A stretch of 64,000 bases of DNA, taken from Woronichinia naegeliana WA131 (GTDB lineage: Bacteria; Cyanobacteriota; Cyanobacteriia; Cyanobacteriales; Microcystaceae). This document shows, piece by piece, positions 53,302 through 63,446 of the stretch. The position numbers were made by a program, and so were the translations under genes. Where the stretch lies: the NCBI GenBank assembly GCA_025370055.1, contig CP073041.1:5178272-5242271 (forward strand), in the 5' to 3' direction. Each line of letters starts with the position of its first letter. Positions within the stretch are counted from its first letter, which is position 1. Under the pieces are notes generated by a model, which was given only the letters and a program-made list of their open reading frames with translations, had not been told where the DNA came from and did not search any database.

Positions 53302-54252
53302 GGGTAGTGATTCGATAGTAGTGGTGGCGGCTTAAGCCTTTGCTAATTGGGCATTGTAGTCGTGTATAAAGTACCAAATTGCCCCAATATGATTTTCCAC
53401 ATTTTTGGAAAAAGAGAGGCTTTTTCGCACCAGTCGAGAGATTCTTTGTCGAAAGGTATTATTTAATCTTTCAACATGATTATTTTGTCCCGTCTCTTTA
53501 CCGACTGCTCGATGACGCTTACTGGGAATAACTTTCTCATAAGATACCCAAAAATCCGTGTAAGCAACGGCACATTGTCGGTAAACAGCAGGCAAACTTG
53601 CCCAAAGTTTTTTGGCTGATGCACGGCTTCTGTCCCCAATATAACAACCAACAATGTCTCTTGTTGTTCTGTCTATAGCTAACCAGACATAAAACTTATT
53701 TTCTTTGGAGAAAACAAATGACCAAAGCTCATCACATTCGATAGTCAATTTTCCTCGCGCTTTTTCTGAAACGCTTATCTGACGAGGTACCGCAGCAAAT
53801 TTATCATTAACATAATTCTGTAACCATGACCAACTTACTCCTGTGACTCTTTCAACTCCCCGTAGAGAAATTCGCTCTAGTAGGAGCCTATTAATTAATT
53901 GTTTTGTCTGTTCTGAAACTCTCTTCTGACTAGAGTTAATAACAAACTGGCGACCACAGTCTTTACATAGATTTTTGGGCTTACCATTATGGGCGGAACC
54001 ATTCTTAATAGTGTGATAAGAGCCACAACTTGGGCAGGGCTATTTAAAATTAGTCTTTGAGGGACAATATTTCTCTGCCAATTGCTGTTCTACTGTCAAT
54101 TGATTTAAGACAAAAAATAATAGCGCAAAAATGTTAGTCATAAAAACGTTAATTTAGGGGATAGATTTGAGAAAAATTTATATTAGTTGATATTCTACAT
54201 CATCCCTGCCATATAAGCTATTTAGACCACCACTACTATCGAATCACTACCC
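53302..54252 (-). mobile_element. IS-D: IS1-family element (951 bp)
   Basis: Long perfect terminal inverted repeats of 26 bp (GGGTAGTGATTCGATAGTAG, continuing TGGTGG). No target duplication is visible at its flanks. It carries one transposase frame. Confidence 0.85.
53332..54039 (-). CDS. IS-D transposase (IS1 family, fused InsA-InsB), start codon missing
   Basis: One open frame of about 235 codons joins the zinc-ribbon part (PCPSCGSYHTIKNGSAHNGK, CKDCGRQFV), the helix-turn-helix (RISLRGVERVTGVSWSWLQ) and the catalytic part (KLTIECDELWSFVFSKENKF, VAYTDFWVSYE, NNHVERLNNTFRQRISRL). Unlike most IS1 elements no frameshift is needed. The codon before PCPSC is TAG where a start would be expected, so translation may begin at an internal non-ATG codon or the gene may be dead. 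Confidence 0.7.
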   Translation of the reverse strand, partial: PCPSCGSYHTIKNGSAHNGKPKNLCKDCGRQFVINSSQKRVSEQTKQLINRLLLERISLRGVERVTGVSWSWLQNYVNDKFAAVPRQISVSEKARGKLTIECDELWSFVFSKENKFYVWLAIDRTTRDIVGCYIGDRSRASAKKLWASLPAVYRQCAVAYTDFWVSYEKVIPSKRHRAVGKETGQNNHVERLNNTFRQRISRLVRKSLSFSKNVENHIGAIWYFIHDYNAQLAKA

Positions 54253-54347
54253 CCCCTTTAGAATGTTCTTTAAATCCCTAAAAGGCTTGCTGTGTCTAAA
54301 ACTGAGAATTGCTGATCTTCATATAACCAAAATGGAAACAAATTAAA

Positions 54348-55034
54348 ATGACTCACTTTGTAAACTCTCATCCCTATCCTTTCCCCTATAACGGTGATCT
54401 TCGTCCTGAAAATACTGCTCTCATTATTATTGATATGCAGACAGATTTTTGTGGTGTCGGCGGCTATGTGGATAAAATGGGCTACGATTTATCCCTAACT
54501 CGCGCTCCCATTGAACCGATTAAAAAAGTCTTAAAAATAATGCGAGAAAAAGGCTTTTTAATTATTCATACCAGGGAAGGGCATCGTCCCGACTTATCTG
54601 ATTTACCTCCTAACAAAAGATGGCGTAGTCAACAAATTGGAGCAGGAATTGGCGATCCAGGCCCCTGTGGCAAAATCTTAGTTAGAGGTGAATTAGGTTG
54701 GGAAATCATTGATGAACTTGCTCCGTTATTAGGAGAAGTAATTATTGATAAACCTGGAAAAGGATCATTTTATGCTACCGATTTAGACCTAATTCTTAAA
54801 ACCCAAAAAATTGACAACATTATTCTCACGGGCATCACCACCGATGTCTGCGTTCATACCACCATGCGAGATGCCAACGATCGCGGTTATGAATGTTTAT
54901 TGCTTTCAGACTGCACAGGCGCAACCGATTATGGCAACCATCAAGCTGCCTTAAAAATGATTGAAATGCAGGGAGGCGTTTTTGGAGCTTTCACCGACTC
55001 CGATACTCTCTTAAAAACAATTAGTGAACTATAA
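54348..55034 (+). CDS. biuH: Probable biuret amidohydrolase (isochorismatase fold)
   Basis: A 228-residue cysteine hydrolase. The triad is Asp29 ([13 protein letters not shown]), Lys135 (DKPGKGSF) and Cys168 ([15 protein letters not shown]). These positions equal those I recall for Rhizobium BiuH (Asp36, Lys142, Cys175) with a constant offset of 7, and the segments [38 protein letters not shown] and [14 protein letters not shown] also match that enzyme from memory. BiuH converts biuret to allophanate and ammonia. A second family member lies at 63447 and an ABC ATPase at 60471. Specificity is inferred, not proven. Confidence 0.8.
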   Translation: MTHFVNSHPYPFPYNGDLRPENTALIIIDMQTDFCGVGGYVDKMGYDLSLTRAPIEPIKKVLKIMREKGFLIIHTREGHRPDLSDLPPNKRWRSQQIGAGIGDPGPCGKILVRGELGWEIIDELAPLLGEVIIDKPGKGSFYATDLDLILKTQKIDNIILTGITTDVCVHTTMRDANDRGYECLLLSDCTGATDYGNHQAALKMIEMQGGVFGAFTDSDTLLKTISEL

Positions 55035-55363
55035 CCATCAATGATAGCAAGTCTATTTAAAACACAAACACGAAGAACTCGATAGCAGGGCACGTAAGCC
55101 CCTTGTCTGCCTCACTCAACTGCAAATTTCTATAGTATAATTTTCACAACTATCTAAAGTTCTATCTATCTGGAGGAGTAATGGAAAACTTAATTAAAGA
55201 AATACAGAACACACCAATACCTACTATTCTTATCTGGAGTGGATTATTTATTGTTGTTCTAGCATTTGTGACAAAGATCGGCGGAATTATTGAGGTATCA
55301 CCAGAGCAAAAAAAATTGGCTATTCCTACGGGTGCGACCTTTAGTTGATAAAAGCTGTTGTAA

Positions 55364-56302
55364 TCAGGGTTCTACAGGGAACCCATATTGATCAAGTTTT
55401 GCCCAAAATTGACTCCATCGTTCCTTCGTCAATACCAAAGCTCGTAGGCTCAAAATAATTCCTGCTCCTTTTTCCTTCCATCGCATCCCTGAACAACATA
55501 ATCGTTGTTTGACCAACGTCTTACAAGCTGCTTCCGTAACACCTGAACCAATCGGATACTTTTTCTCTAAGTATTCAGCATAATCCATTTGATGCTGATG
55601 ATTCTCGTAATAAGTAATCGCCGCTTGTAGTTTCTCGGTAAGATTCTTAGAATGACTTTTTTCTTCTTTGACTTCTTTCATCAGATTTAGCAGTTCTCCT
55701 GCTTTTCCTTTTTCATGCTTGAGTTCTCGACAATTTTCAGTCAACCATTCTTTTTGTTTTGACACGGTATTCGGATGCAACGCTTCTGCCAAGGCACCTA
55801 AGTAACCAGAGGCATGATAGAAATCTAATATCTGTTCTTCCGTTTGCTTTTCTAAAAACTTCCAATTTGATTCTGCCCCGTCTGCTATCCCGACCAATGT
55901 TGCCTCTGGATAACGGTTTTTCGCTCGCTCAATTTCTCTTTCTAATCTTTCTAGAAAACTCTTTTTTCCATACTCTGGTGCCGCACCTAGATAGATTGTA
56001 GGTTGACGTTCGCCTTCACTATCGTATAGGGAAACGGTTCCCACCATTGCTTCACGGTAGCCATCCTCACACATCAGCATACAGGTTCCATCTAATCCTA
56101 TTCCCACTGTTGCAATTTGGCTATCCTCCTTGGGCGGGGCATAACTCCACGCTTCTTCTTTTGCCTGTACCACACTTCCTACTGCTTCACTCAATCTTTG
56201 GATATAGGATAGCGCTACTTTTCTACCATGATTTTCTAATAAATCATTTTTCACCTCTTTGCCTGCCATCCCTGACATTTTTGAGGATACCTGTTTTGCC
56301 AA
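55364..56302 (-). CDS. IS-A copy 5 transposase ORF2
   Basis: 312 residues, very close to copies 1, 3 and 6, with all catalytic motifs (LVGIADGAESNWKFLE, GSGVTEAACKT). Confidence 0.85.
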   Translation of the reverse strand: MAKQVSSKMSGMAGKEVKNDLLENHGRKVALSYIQRLSEAVGSVVQAKEEAWSYAPPKEDSQIATVGIGLDGTCMLMCEDGYREAMVGTVSLYDSEGERQPTIYLGAAPEYGKKSFLERLEREIERAKNRYPEATLVGIADGAESNWKFLEKQTEEQILDFYHASGYLGALAEALHPNTVSKQKEWLTENCRELKHEKGKAGELLNLMKEVKEEKSHSKNLTEKLQAAITYYENHQHQMDYAEYLEKKYPIGSGVTEAACKTLVKQRLCCSGMRWKEKGAGIILSLRALVLTKERWSQFWAKLDQYGFPVEP

Positions 56303-56672
56303 TAATGGCGTTGATGTTATGATTATCCTTGCTTCTCTTTCTAAGGGGCAATACGTTTTTCCTCAAAGGTGAACGCTGATATACATGACGATTCACTATA
56401 ACCTCACCATAAGGTGTTTGATATTCTTTCGGTTGCTCTCCCTTACTCTTCCAGATTTCTTCACCGATTTTTAAGGGTGAACCATCTGTATCTAAATATT
56501 TCAAGGCTTCTTTGCTGGCGATGCAACCTACTTCGTTTAAGCCTTTTTGAATATTTATTTCTGTATCCAACATTGAACGACTGAGTTCTAATGTTAGTTC
56601 TATTTTTATCTTTGAACCCTCTACATTAATTAGTTTTGCTGTCATCATTGTTTCCTCTTTGTCACTTTTCAT
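56244..56672 (-). CDS. IS-A copy 5 ORF1
   Basis: 142 residues, identical to ORF1 of the other copies, with the same overlap and frame relation to ORF2. Confidence 0.8.
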   Translation of the reverse strand: MKSDKEETMMTAKLINVEGSKIKIELTLELSRSMLDTEINIQKGLNEVGCIASKEALKYLDTDGSPLKIGEEIWKSKGEQPKEYQTPYGEVIVNRHVYQRSPLRKNVLPLRKRSKDNHNINAIIGKTGILKNVRDGRQRGEK

Positions 56673-56781
56673 CTCATGTTAACACTTTTCTTTTCCTTCA
56701 TCAACTAAAGGTCACACCCATTCCTACCGGATTATTTTTGCTAACTATTGGTTTAATTCTTAACTTTTCTACTCCATCGCC

Positions 56782-56857
56782 TACTTCTACTTCTACTTCT
56801 ACTTCTACTTCTACTTCTACTTCTACTTCTACTTCTACTTCTACTTCTACTTCTACT
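56782..56857 (+). repeat. Hexanucleotide tandem repeat encoding (Ser-Thr)n
   Basis: About 12 uninterrupted copies of ACTTCT/TCTACT, followed by imperfect Pro-containing units (STPSPTSTPSTTSTPSPTS). The unit is a multiple of three, so copy-number change alters linker length without breaking the frame. Confidence 0.9.
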
Positions 56858-57316
56858 CCATCGCCTACTTCTACTCCATCAACTACTTCTACTCCATCGC
56901 CTACTTCTACAGAAAAACCTGAGGGAAATGTATCTAAAGAAACTTTACTGAACGAAATCTTAGGAAACTATGAGAATCATCAGTATAATGGGACTAGCGG
57001 AAAGAACGATTGGCATTATGTTACTATAAGCAAGGTCAATGACACTACGTTGGAGTGGACAAATCGTGCTGGTGTGAGTTGGAAACTCACCACGACACCA
57101 GACAAAACAAAGCTAAATCTTGGGGAAGATTTCCCATACAGAAAGGAAGGTCCTAAACAAGTAACCGTAGTTTGGGAAGGAGATAAGGTATCGGGATTAA
57201 ATATAGGCGAATTTTACGAGAAGTCTAAATGATTTTCATACACAGGTAAAGGTTTGTGATCGCCGCTTCGGGTGTGACCTTTAGTTGATGAAGGAAAAGA
57301 AAAGTGTTAACATGGG

Positions 57317-57745
57317 ATGAAAAGTGACAAAGAGGAAACAATGATGACAGCAAAACTAATTAATGTAGAGGGTTCAAAGATAAAAATAGAACTAACATTA
57401 GAACTCAGTCGTTCAATGTTGGATACAGAAATAAATATTCAAAAAGGCTTAAACGAAGTAGGTTGCATCGCCAGCAAAGAAGCCTTGAAATATTTAGATA
57501 CAGATGGTTCACCCTTAAAAATCGGTGAAGAAATCTGGAAGAGTAAGGGAGAGCAACCGAAAGAATATCAAACACCTTATGGTGAGGTTATAGTGAATCG
57601 TCATGTATATCAGCGTTCACCTTTGAGGAAAAACGTATTGCCCCTTAGAAAGAGAAGCAAGGATAATCATAACATCAACGCCATTATTGGCAAAACAGGT
57701 ATCCTCAAAAATGTCAGGGATGGCAGGCAAAGAGGTGAAAAATGA
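57317..57745 (+). CDS. IS-A copy 6 ORF1
   Basis: 142 residues, as in the other copies. In this plus-strand copy the frame change is easy to read: ORF1 reads QRSPLRKNVLP at 57611-57643 while the +1 frame reads GKTYCPLEREA from 57627. Confidence 0.8.
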   Translation: MKSDKEETMMTAKLINVEGSKIKIELTLELSRSMLDTEINIQKGLNEVGCIASKEALKYLDTDGSPLKIGEEIWKSKGEQPKEYQTPYGEVIVNRHVYQRSPLRKNVLPLRKRSKDNHNINAIIGKTGILKNVRDGRQRGEK

Positions 57746-58267
57746 TTTATTAGAAAATCATGGTAGAAAAGTAGCGCTATCCTATATCCAAAGATTGAGT
57801 GAAGCAGTAGGAAGTGTGGTACAGGCAAAAGAAGAAGCGTGGAGTTATGCCCCGCCCAAGGAGGATAGCCAAATTGCAACAGTGGGAATAGGATTAGATG
57901 GAACCTGTATGCTGATGTGTGAGGATGGCTACCGTGAAGCAATGGTGGGAACCGTTTCCCTATACGATAGTGAAGGCGAACGTCAACCTACAATCTATCT
58001 AGGTGCGGCACCAGAGTATGGAAAAAAGAGTTTTCTAGAAAGATTAGAAAGAGAAATTGAGCGAGCGAAAAACCGTTATCCAGAGGCAACATTGGTCGGG
58101 ATAGCAGACGGGGCAGAATCAAATTGGAAGTTTTTAGAAAAGCAAACGGAAGAACAGATATTAGATTTCTATCATGCCTCTGGTTACTTAGGTGCCTTGG
58201 CAGAAGCGTTGCATCCGAATACAGTGTCAAAACAAAAAGAATGGTTGACTGAAAATTGTCGAGAACT

Positions 58268-59862
58268 GGACAGTGGGAAGTTTATGGATGCCAGATAAGG
58301 TAATGACTATGCGACGAAAGTAAGCATATCAGGGCTTGGGGAAGAGGCAAGTTTAGCGGTAAGGAATTTAGGCAAAAGCAGACTGGGTGGACTTTGAGGA
58401 AAAATCATTTGGGCTTGATGTTGAAGGGCTAGTTGAGCAATCCGTTCACTAGGGTAGCCATGGGATGGTAATGTCCGAAACCATCGAGGAAAATTAGCCC
58501 AAATCCCCTGGGGTAACTCTAAGGCGAGAATTTGAAGTAGCCCTAAAGCAATGGCATTAAGGTTAACAAAACGCTCAAAGGCTTCTACCTTGTTTAAAAT
58601 CTGAGTCTGAACAGCTTGTGGATAGTCACTGAGGATAAGATTGCTGGGCCAGGTAGGTAAAGTAGGAAGACTCTTAAGCCAAAAACGATAGGCAAAGCTG
58701 CCCAAAAGATGGACTAATTGACGAAAAGTGACTTCAATCTTAAATCGGAGACCGTAAGCGGCAATAATCTCAGGTCCAGTCAAACAGAGATCAGTAGAAA
58801 GCAGAATCAGTCGTCGTCCGTTAGGCAATTGGGTCAGAACAAACTTGACGAGCTGATGGGGACTATCCCAGTGGAACTCAAAGCACTGATAAGAAACCGT
58901 GACTTGTTGACCATAGAGCCAGACTTTAGCTGTCGGAAAGTCCGCCGCCAGAGCGAACAGCTTTTCTAGTTTTATCGAACTCCCCCAAATCCGTGGTCGT
59001 CCTCTCCCCGTCAGCGTCGGCACGGAACAAAAGGGGGCATAGGCGACGGTGGAGCAACGCACTCTTGTGATTAGATGCAAGGCGTTCTGGCGAAAACTTT
59101 TGAGCACTGGTTCGCAAGCAAAATAAGCATCCAAAATTACATAACTCCCTGCCTCTGCGTAAGTAACACAAAGGTCAGCCATTTTTGTCACCAGGCTCGT
59201 CTTCACCTTTTTTTTGCCTTTTCCCTCCCCCTTCTCGGTTGCTTTGGACTTGATGCCATCGTCTAGCCGCAACACTAAGGGCAAGGCAAAGCAGGCTTTC
59301 CCTACTCCCACCAAAATACTCAAGGCATTGAAGTAATGACCCCTTATCCACTCTGGCTTGGACACATCTTCCGATTCTTGGTGTAGTCGTTTTACACCTG
59401 GCATCTTGCGTCCTTCTTTCCCCACTTTGATGCCATCACCCACATACACCCGTTTCCCTTTAATTCTGTATAGACTTTCATGCTGACTTAGCCACTTTGA
59501 CCATTGTAAAGTTAGTCCTTCGACCCTAAACGCCTTGGAATCAAACCAATGTAGAGCCTGATTGTAGTAGCTCTCTGTTAAGCCAATGGCATTGACATAG
59601 CTAGTTATTGCGCTGGGTTGGCTGTTGAGCACTACTCCCCAGACTAACAGGATAAACCATTGGAACGTTGCTTCTCGGCTAAAGGCTGGACGGAGATTAT
59701 TGAGGATTTGCTCTAGTCGCTGACATAGTTGCATAATTGATAGATAGCACTGGCTATCGATTTTCTTATATCAGCCAGTTTCGGACATAACGGCACTCTT
59801 TTGTATCGGATGTCCGATTTTCTTTTCTCCACTTACACGCCTCGAGAACTTCCCACTGTCCA
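58268..59862 (-). mobile_element. IS-G: DDE element of about 1595 bp
   Basis: Ends GGACAGTGGGAAGTT and AACTTCCCACTGTCC, bounded by GTCGAGAACT (58258-58267, 59863-59872), a 10-bp target duplication like those of IS4-type elements. A fragment of a second copy lies at 25065-25256. Confidence 0.85.
58307..59734 (-). CDS. IS-G transposase (IS4-superfamily DDE, IS701-like)
   Basis: A 475-residue transposase. The candidate catalytic segments are YRIKGKRVYVGDGIKVGKEG (Asp near residue 99), SYVILDAYFACEPVL (Asp near 200) and GLRFKIEVTFRQLVHLLGSF (Glu near 330), in the spacing of IS4/IS701-type enzymes. The sequence is intact and probably active. Family naming below superfamily level is uncertain. Confidence 0.8.
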   Translation of the reverse strand: MQLCQRLEQILNNLRPAFSREATFQWFILLVWGVVLNSQPSAITSYVNAIGLTESYYNQALHWFDSKAFRVEGLTLQWSKWLSQHESLYRIKGKRVYVGDGIKVGKEGRKMPGVKRLHQESEDVSKPEWIRGHYFNALSILVGVGKACFALPLVLRLDDGIKSKATEKGEGKGKKKVKTSLVTKMADLCVTYAEAGSYVILDAYFACEPVLKSFRQNALHLITRVRCSTVAYAPFCSVPTLTGRGRPRIWGSSIKLEKLFALAADFPTAKVWLYGQQVTVSYQCFEFHWDSPHQLVKFVLTQLPNGRRLILLSTDLCLTGPEIIAAYGLRFKIEVTFRQLVHLLGSFAYRFWLKSLPTLPTWPSNLILSDYPQAVQTQILNKVEAFERFVNLNAIALGLLQILALELPQGIWANFPRWFRTLPSHGYPSERIAQLALQHQAQMIFPQSPPSLLLPKFLTAKLASSPSPDMLTFVA

Positions 59863-60470
59863 GTCGAGAACTCAAGCATGAAAAAGGAAAAGCAGGAGAA
59901 CTGCTAAATCTGATGAAAGAAGTCAAAGAAGAAAAAAGTCATTCTAAGAATCTTACCGAGAAACTACAAGCGGCGATTACTTATTACGAGAATCATCAGC
60001 ATCAAATGGATTATGCTGAATACTTAGAGAAAAAGTATCCGATTGGTTCAGGTGTTACGGAAGCAGCTTGTAAGACGTTGGTCAAACAACGATTATGTTG
60101 TTCAGGGATGCGATGGAAGGAAAAAGGAGCAGGAATTATTTTGAGCCTACGAGCTTTGGTATTGACCAAGGAACGATGGAGTCAATTTTGGGCAAAACTT
60201 GATCAATATGGGTTCCCTGTAGAACCCTGATTACAACAGCTTTTATCAACTAAAGGTCGCACCCGCCGCTTCGTAGATTGGCTTAATAAAAGAAAACCCA
60301 ATATTTTTGATAAGCAATATAATATTCTTAAAAAAATCATTGATAGCGGTTTTCACAGTAGTGAGGTATTTACGATCCTTGTTAATAAGTGGCTTAAGCC
60401 CCTTTACCCTATAGGTTTTATCTGTTTATCAATTAACAACTATTCACTCTCAACTATTCACTATAAAACC

Positions 60471-62021
60471 ATGACCAGCACTATTACTGCCAACCCGATA
60501 AAAACCCTTCCTCCCGAACTGGAAATTGTCAACATGACCAAAAAATTTGGTTCTTTCGTTGCCTTAGAAAATGTTTCTTTGAAGATGAAACCAGGAACTT
60601 TCCATGCCTTACTAGGAGAAAATGGAGCCGGAAAAAGCACCTTAGTTAAGTGCATTATGGGTTTTCATGCCCCCACCAATGGCGACGTACTTATTGATAA
60701 ACAATCGAGAGAAATTAATAATCCCCGCGATGCTCATCACTACGGCATTGGTATGGTTTATCAACACTTTACCTCTGTTCCCGCCATGACCGTTGCCGAA
60801 AATCTAGTTCTCTCTCGCTATGATCAAACAAATATCATTAATTGGCCCAAAGAATTAGAGCAATTAAAAACCTTCATGGCCAATGCTCCGTTTCAAGTTC
60901 CCCTGGATAAAACGATTGGTGAATTAGCAGCAGGACAAAAACAAAAACTAGAGATTCTTAAACAACTTTATCTACACAGTCGCATCCTTATTTTAGATGA
61001 ACCTACTTCCGTATTAACCCCAGGGGAAGCAGATGAAATTCTAGGACTGTTGCGTGAACAAGTTACCGCCGAACAATTAAGCGTTTTAATGATAAGCCAC
61101 AAATTCAGAGAAGTGACCGCCTTTGCCGACGAAATTACTGTCTTAAGGAAAGGTAAATTTGCGGGTCATGGCAAGGTTAAAGATTTAACGATCGCTGATA
61201 TGGCCAAAATGATGCTAGGAGAAGAACGAGGCAATTTTGATGAACGAACGGTTAATAAAATTGCTTGCCAAACCTCTGAAGCAATATTGGAAACGACAGA
61301 CCTTCATGGCAACAAAGATAATGGTTTAGAAGCCGTTACCGCGATTAATTTTCGGGTTTATGGCGGGGAAATTGTTGGTATTGCAGGAGTTTCTGGTAAT
61401 GGACAACGGGAATTAGTGGAAATCTTAGCGGGTCAACGATTAGCCACTCAAGGAGACATTTTAATTAATGGGAAAGTTTATCATGCTACCCGTAAAGAAA
61501 TGTTTACCAATCAAGTGTTTATTTTACCCGAAGAACCTTTAAGAAATGCCTGTGTTCCCCAGATGAGTGTGGCTGAAAATATGGCATTAAGGACTTTTGA
61601 TCGTCCACCTCAAGCTAGGGGATTATTATTAATTTTGAGAGCCATTCGTGAGGCAGCGAAAGGTTTAATTCAGACTTTTTCAGTCAAAACTCCTTCCCCA
61701 GAAACTCCCATTAGTCATCTCTCTGGCGGTAATGTACAAAGAGCCGTTTTAGCCAGGGAATTGTCTTCCCAACATATTCAAGTTTTAATTGCGGCGAATC
61801 CCTGTTTTGGGCTAGATTTTGCGGCGGTGGAGTTTATTCATCAACAAATTCTTGAAGCCAGAAATCGGGGCGTTGCCGTCTTATTGGTCAGCGAAGATTT
61901 GGATGAGTTATTAAAACTCGCAGACCGAATTATGGTGATGAGTGAAGGCAGATTAGTCTATGAAAGTGCGATCGCCGAAGCTGATATTACCACCATTGGC
62001 CAAAAAATGGCTGGACATTAG
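60471..62021 (+). CDS. Two-domain ABC transporter ATPase, nucleoside/purine-uptake type
   Basis: A 516-residue protein with two ABC domains in tandem. Domain 1: Walker A GENGAGKSTLVKC, Q-loop MVYQHFTSVPAMTVAENL, signature IGELAAGQKQKLEILK, Walker B RILILDEPTSVLTP. Domain 2: degenerate Walker A GVSGNGQRELVE, signature SHLSGGNVQRAVLARELS, Walker B VLIAANPCFGLD. This layout is that of BMP-type nucleoside/purine importers (YufO/NupA) and sugar importers. Permease and binding-protein genes are not in the window. Between two biuret-type hydrolases, uptake of biuret or a related ureide is a reasonable inference. Confidence 0.88.
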   Translation: MTSTITANPIKTLPPELEIVNMTKKFGSFVALENVSLKMKPGTFHALLGENGAGKSTLVKCIMGFHAPTNGDVLIDKQSREINNPRDAHHYGIGMVYQHFTSVPAMTVAENLVLSRYDQTNIINWPKELEQLKTFMANAPFQVPLDKTIGELAAGQKQKLEILKQLYLHSRILILDEPTSVLTPGEADEILGLLREQVTAEQLSVLMISHKFREVTAFADEITVLRKGKFAGHGKVKDLTIADMAKMMLGEERGNFDERTVNKIACQTSEAILETTDLHGNKDNGLEAVTAINFRVYGGEIVGIAGVSGNGQRELVEILAGQRLATQGDILINGKVYHATRKEMFTNQVFILPEEPLRNACVPQMSVAENMALRTFDRPPQARGLLLILRAIREAAKGLIQTFSVKTPSPETPISHLSGGNVQRAVLARELSSQHIQVLIAANPCFGLDFAAVEFIHQQILEARNRGVAVLLVSEDLDELLKLADRIMVMSEGRLVYESAIAEADITTIGQKMAGH

Positions 62022-62040
62022 ATCTCTTACAAATTCAAGA

Positions 62041-62065
62041 AAATCCCCCTTTTTAAGGGGGATTT
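62041..62065. repeat. Perfect palindrome after the ABC gene
   Basis: AAATCCCCCTT / AAGGGGGATTT, an 11-bp stem with a TTT loop, 19 bp after the stop codon. No U tract follows. It may cap the mRNA 3' end. The sequence type is a common dispersed palindrome in cyanobacteria (from memory). Confidence 0.5.
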
Positions 62066-62195
62066 AGCGATTATCTTGTTTGTCAAGGCCTTGATAGGAT
62101 CGCTATCAAATAAAATTAGTCAAAACAAACAACTCATCCTCATACAACTCGTCAGAGAATGAGTTATGTTAACTCTTTCAACCAATATCAGAGAA

Positions 62196-63320
<1,125 letters not shown>

Positions 63321-63446
63321 GGAATCGGTCTACCACTCTTCCTTTAAGATACAAGGGGGATCAAACGCCATTGTGCAAGAAGTCTATTAATGTAGATTCC
63401 AAATTTTTTTAACTTTAACTTTTAGTTCACCGAAGAGATAGATAAA

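Larger units (their letters stand above)
55330..56719 (-). mobile_element. IS-A copy 5 (1390 bp)
   Basis: Complete, with target duplication ATTCCTAC (55322-55329, 56720-56727) inside the membrane-protein gene. Confidence 0.95.
55181..57232 (+). pseudogene. Two-span membrane protein with Ser/Thr repeat, split by IS-A5
   Basis: With a good ribosome binding site (GGAGGAGTA), the ATG at 55181 starts MENLIKEIQNTPIPTILIWS, a first membrane helix, and runs to KLAIPT at IS-A5. After IS-A5 the frame resumes as IPTGLFLLTIGLILNFSTPS, giving a second helix, a Thr-Ser repeat linker, then a domain of about 100 residues (LLNEILGNYENHQYNGTSGK to IGEFYEKSK). Removing IS-A5 and one ATTCCTAC repeat restores one frame of about 220 residues. 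The C-terminal domain looks like a small beta-rich fold; family unknown. Confidence 0.75.
57687..60230 (+). pseudogene. IS-A copy 6 transposase ORF2, interrupted by IS-G
   Basis: 57687-58257 encodes residues 1-190; IS-G follows; 59863-60230 encodes the rest, from RELKHEKGKAGELLNLMKEV to the normal end. Both halves are otherwise intact. Confidence 0.88.
57270..60264 (+). mobile_element. IS-A copy 6, split by IS-G
   Basis: Plus-strand orientation. Net length is 1390 bp after removal of IS-G and its 10-bp duplication. Target duplication GCCGCTTC (57262-57269, 60265-60272). Confidence 0.93.

Noticed and set aside
56782-56857. Tandem hexamer tract considered as a CRISPR or other regulatory array
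   Set aside because: Units are contiguous with no spacers and lie in frame inside a coding sequence as a Thr-Ser linker.
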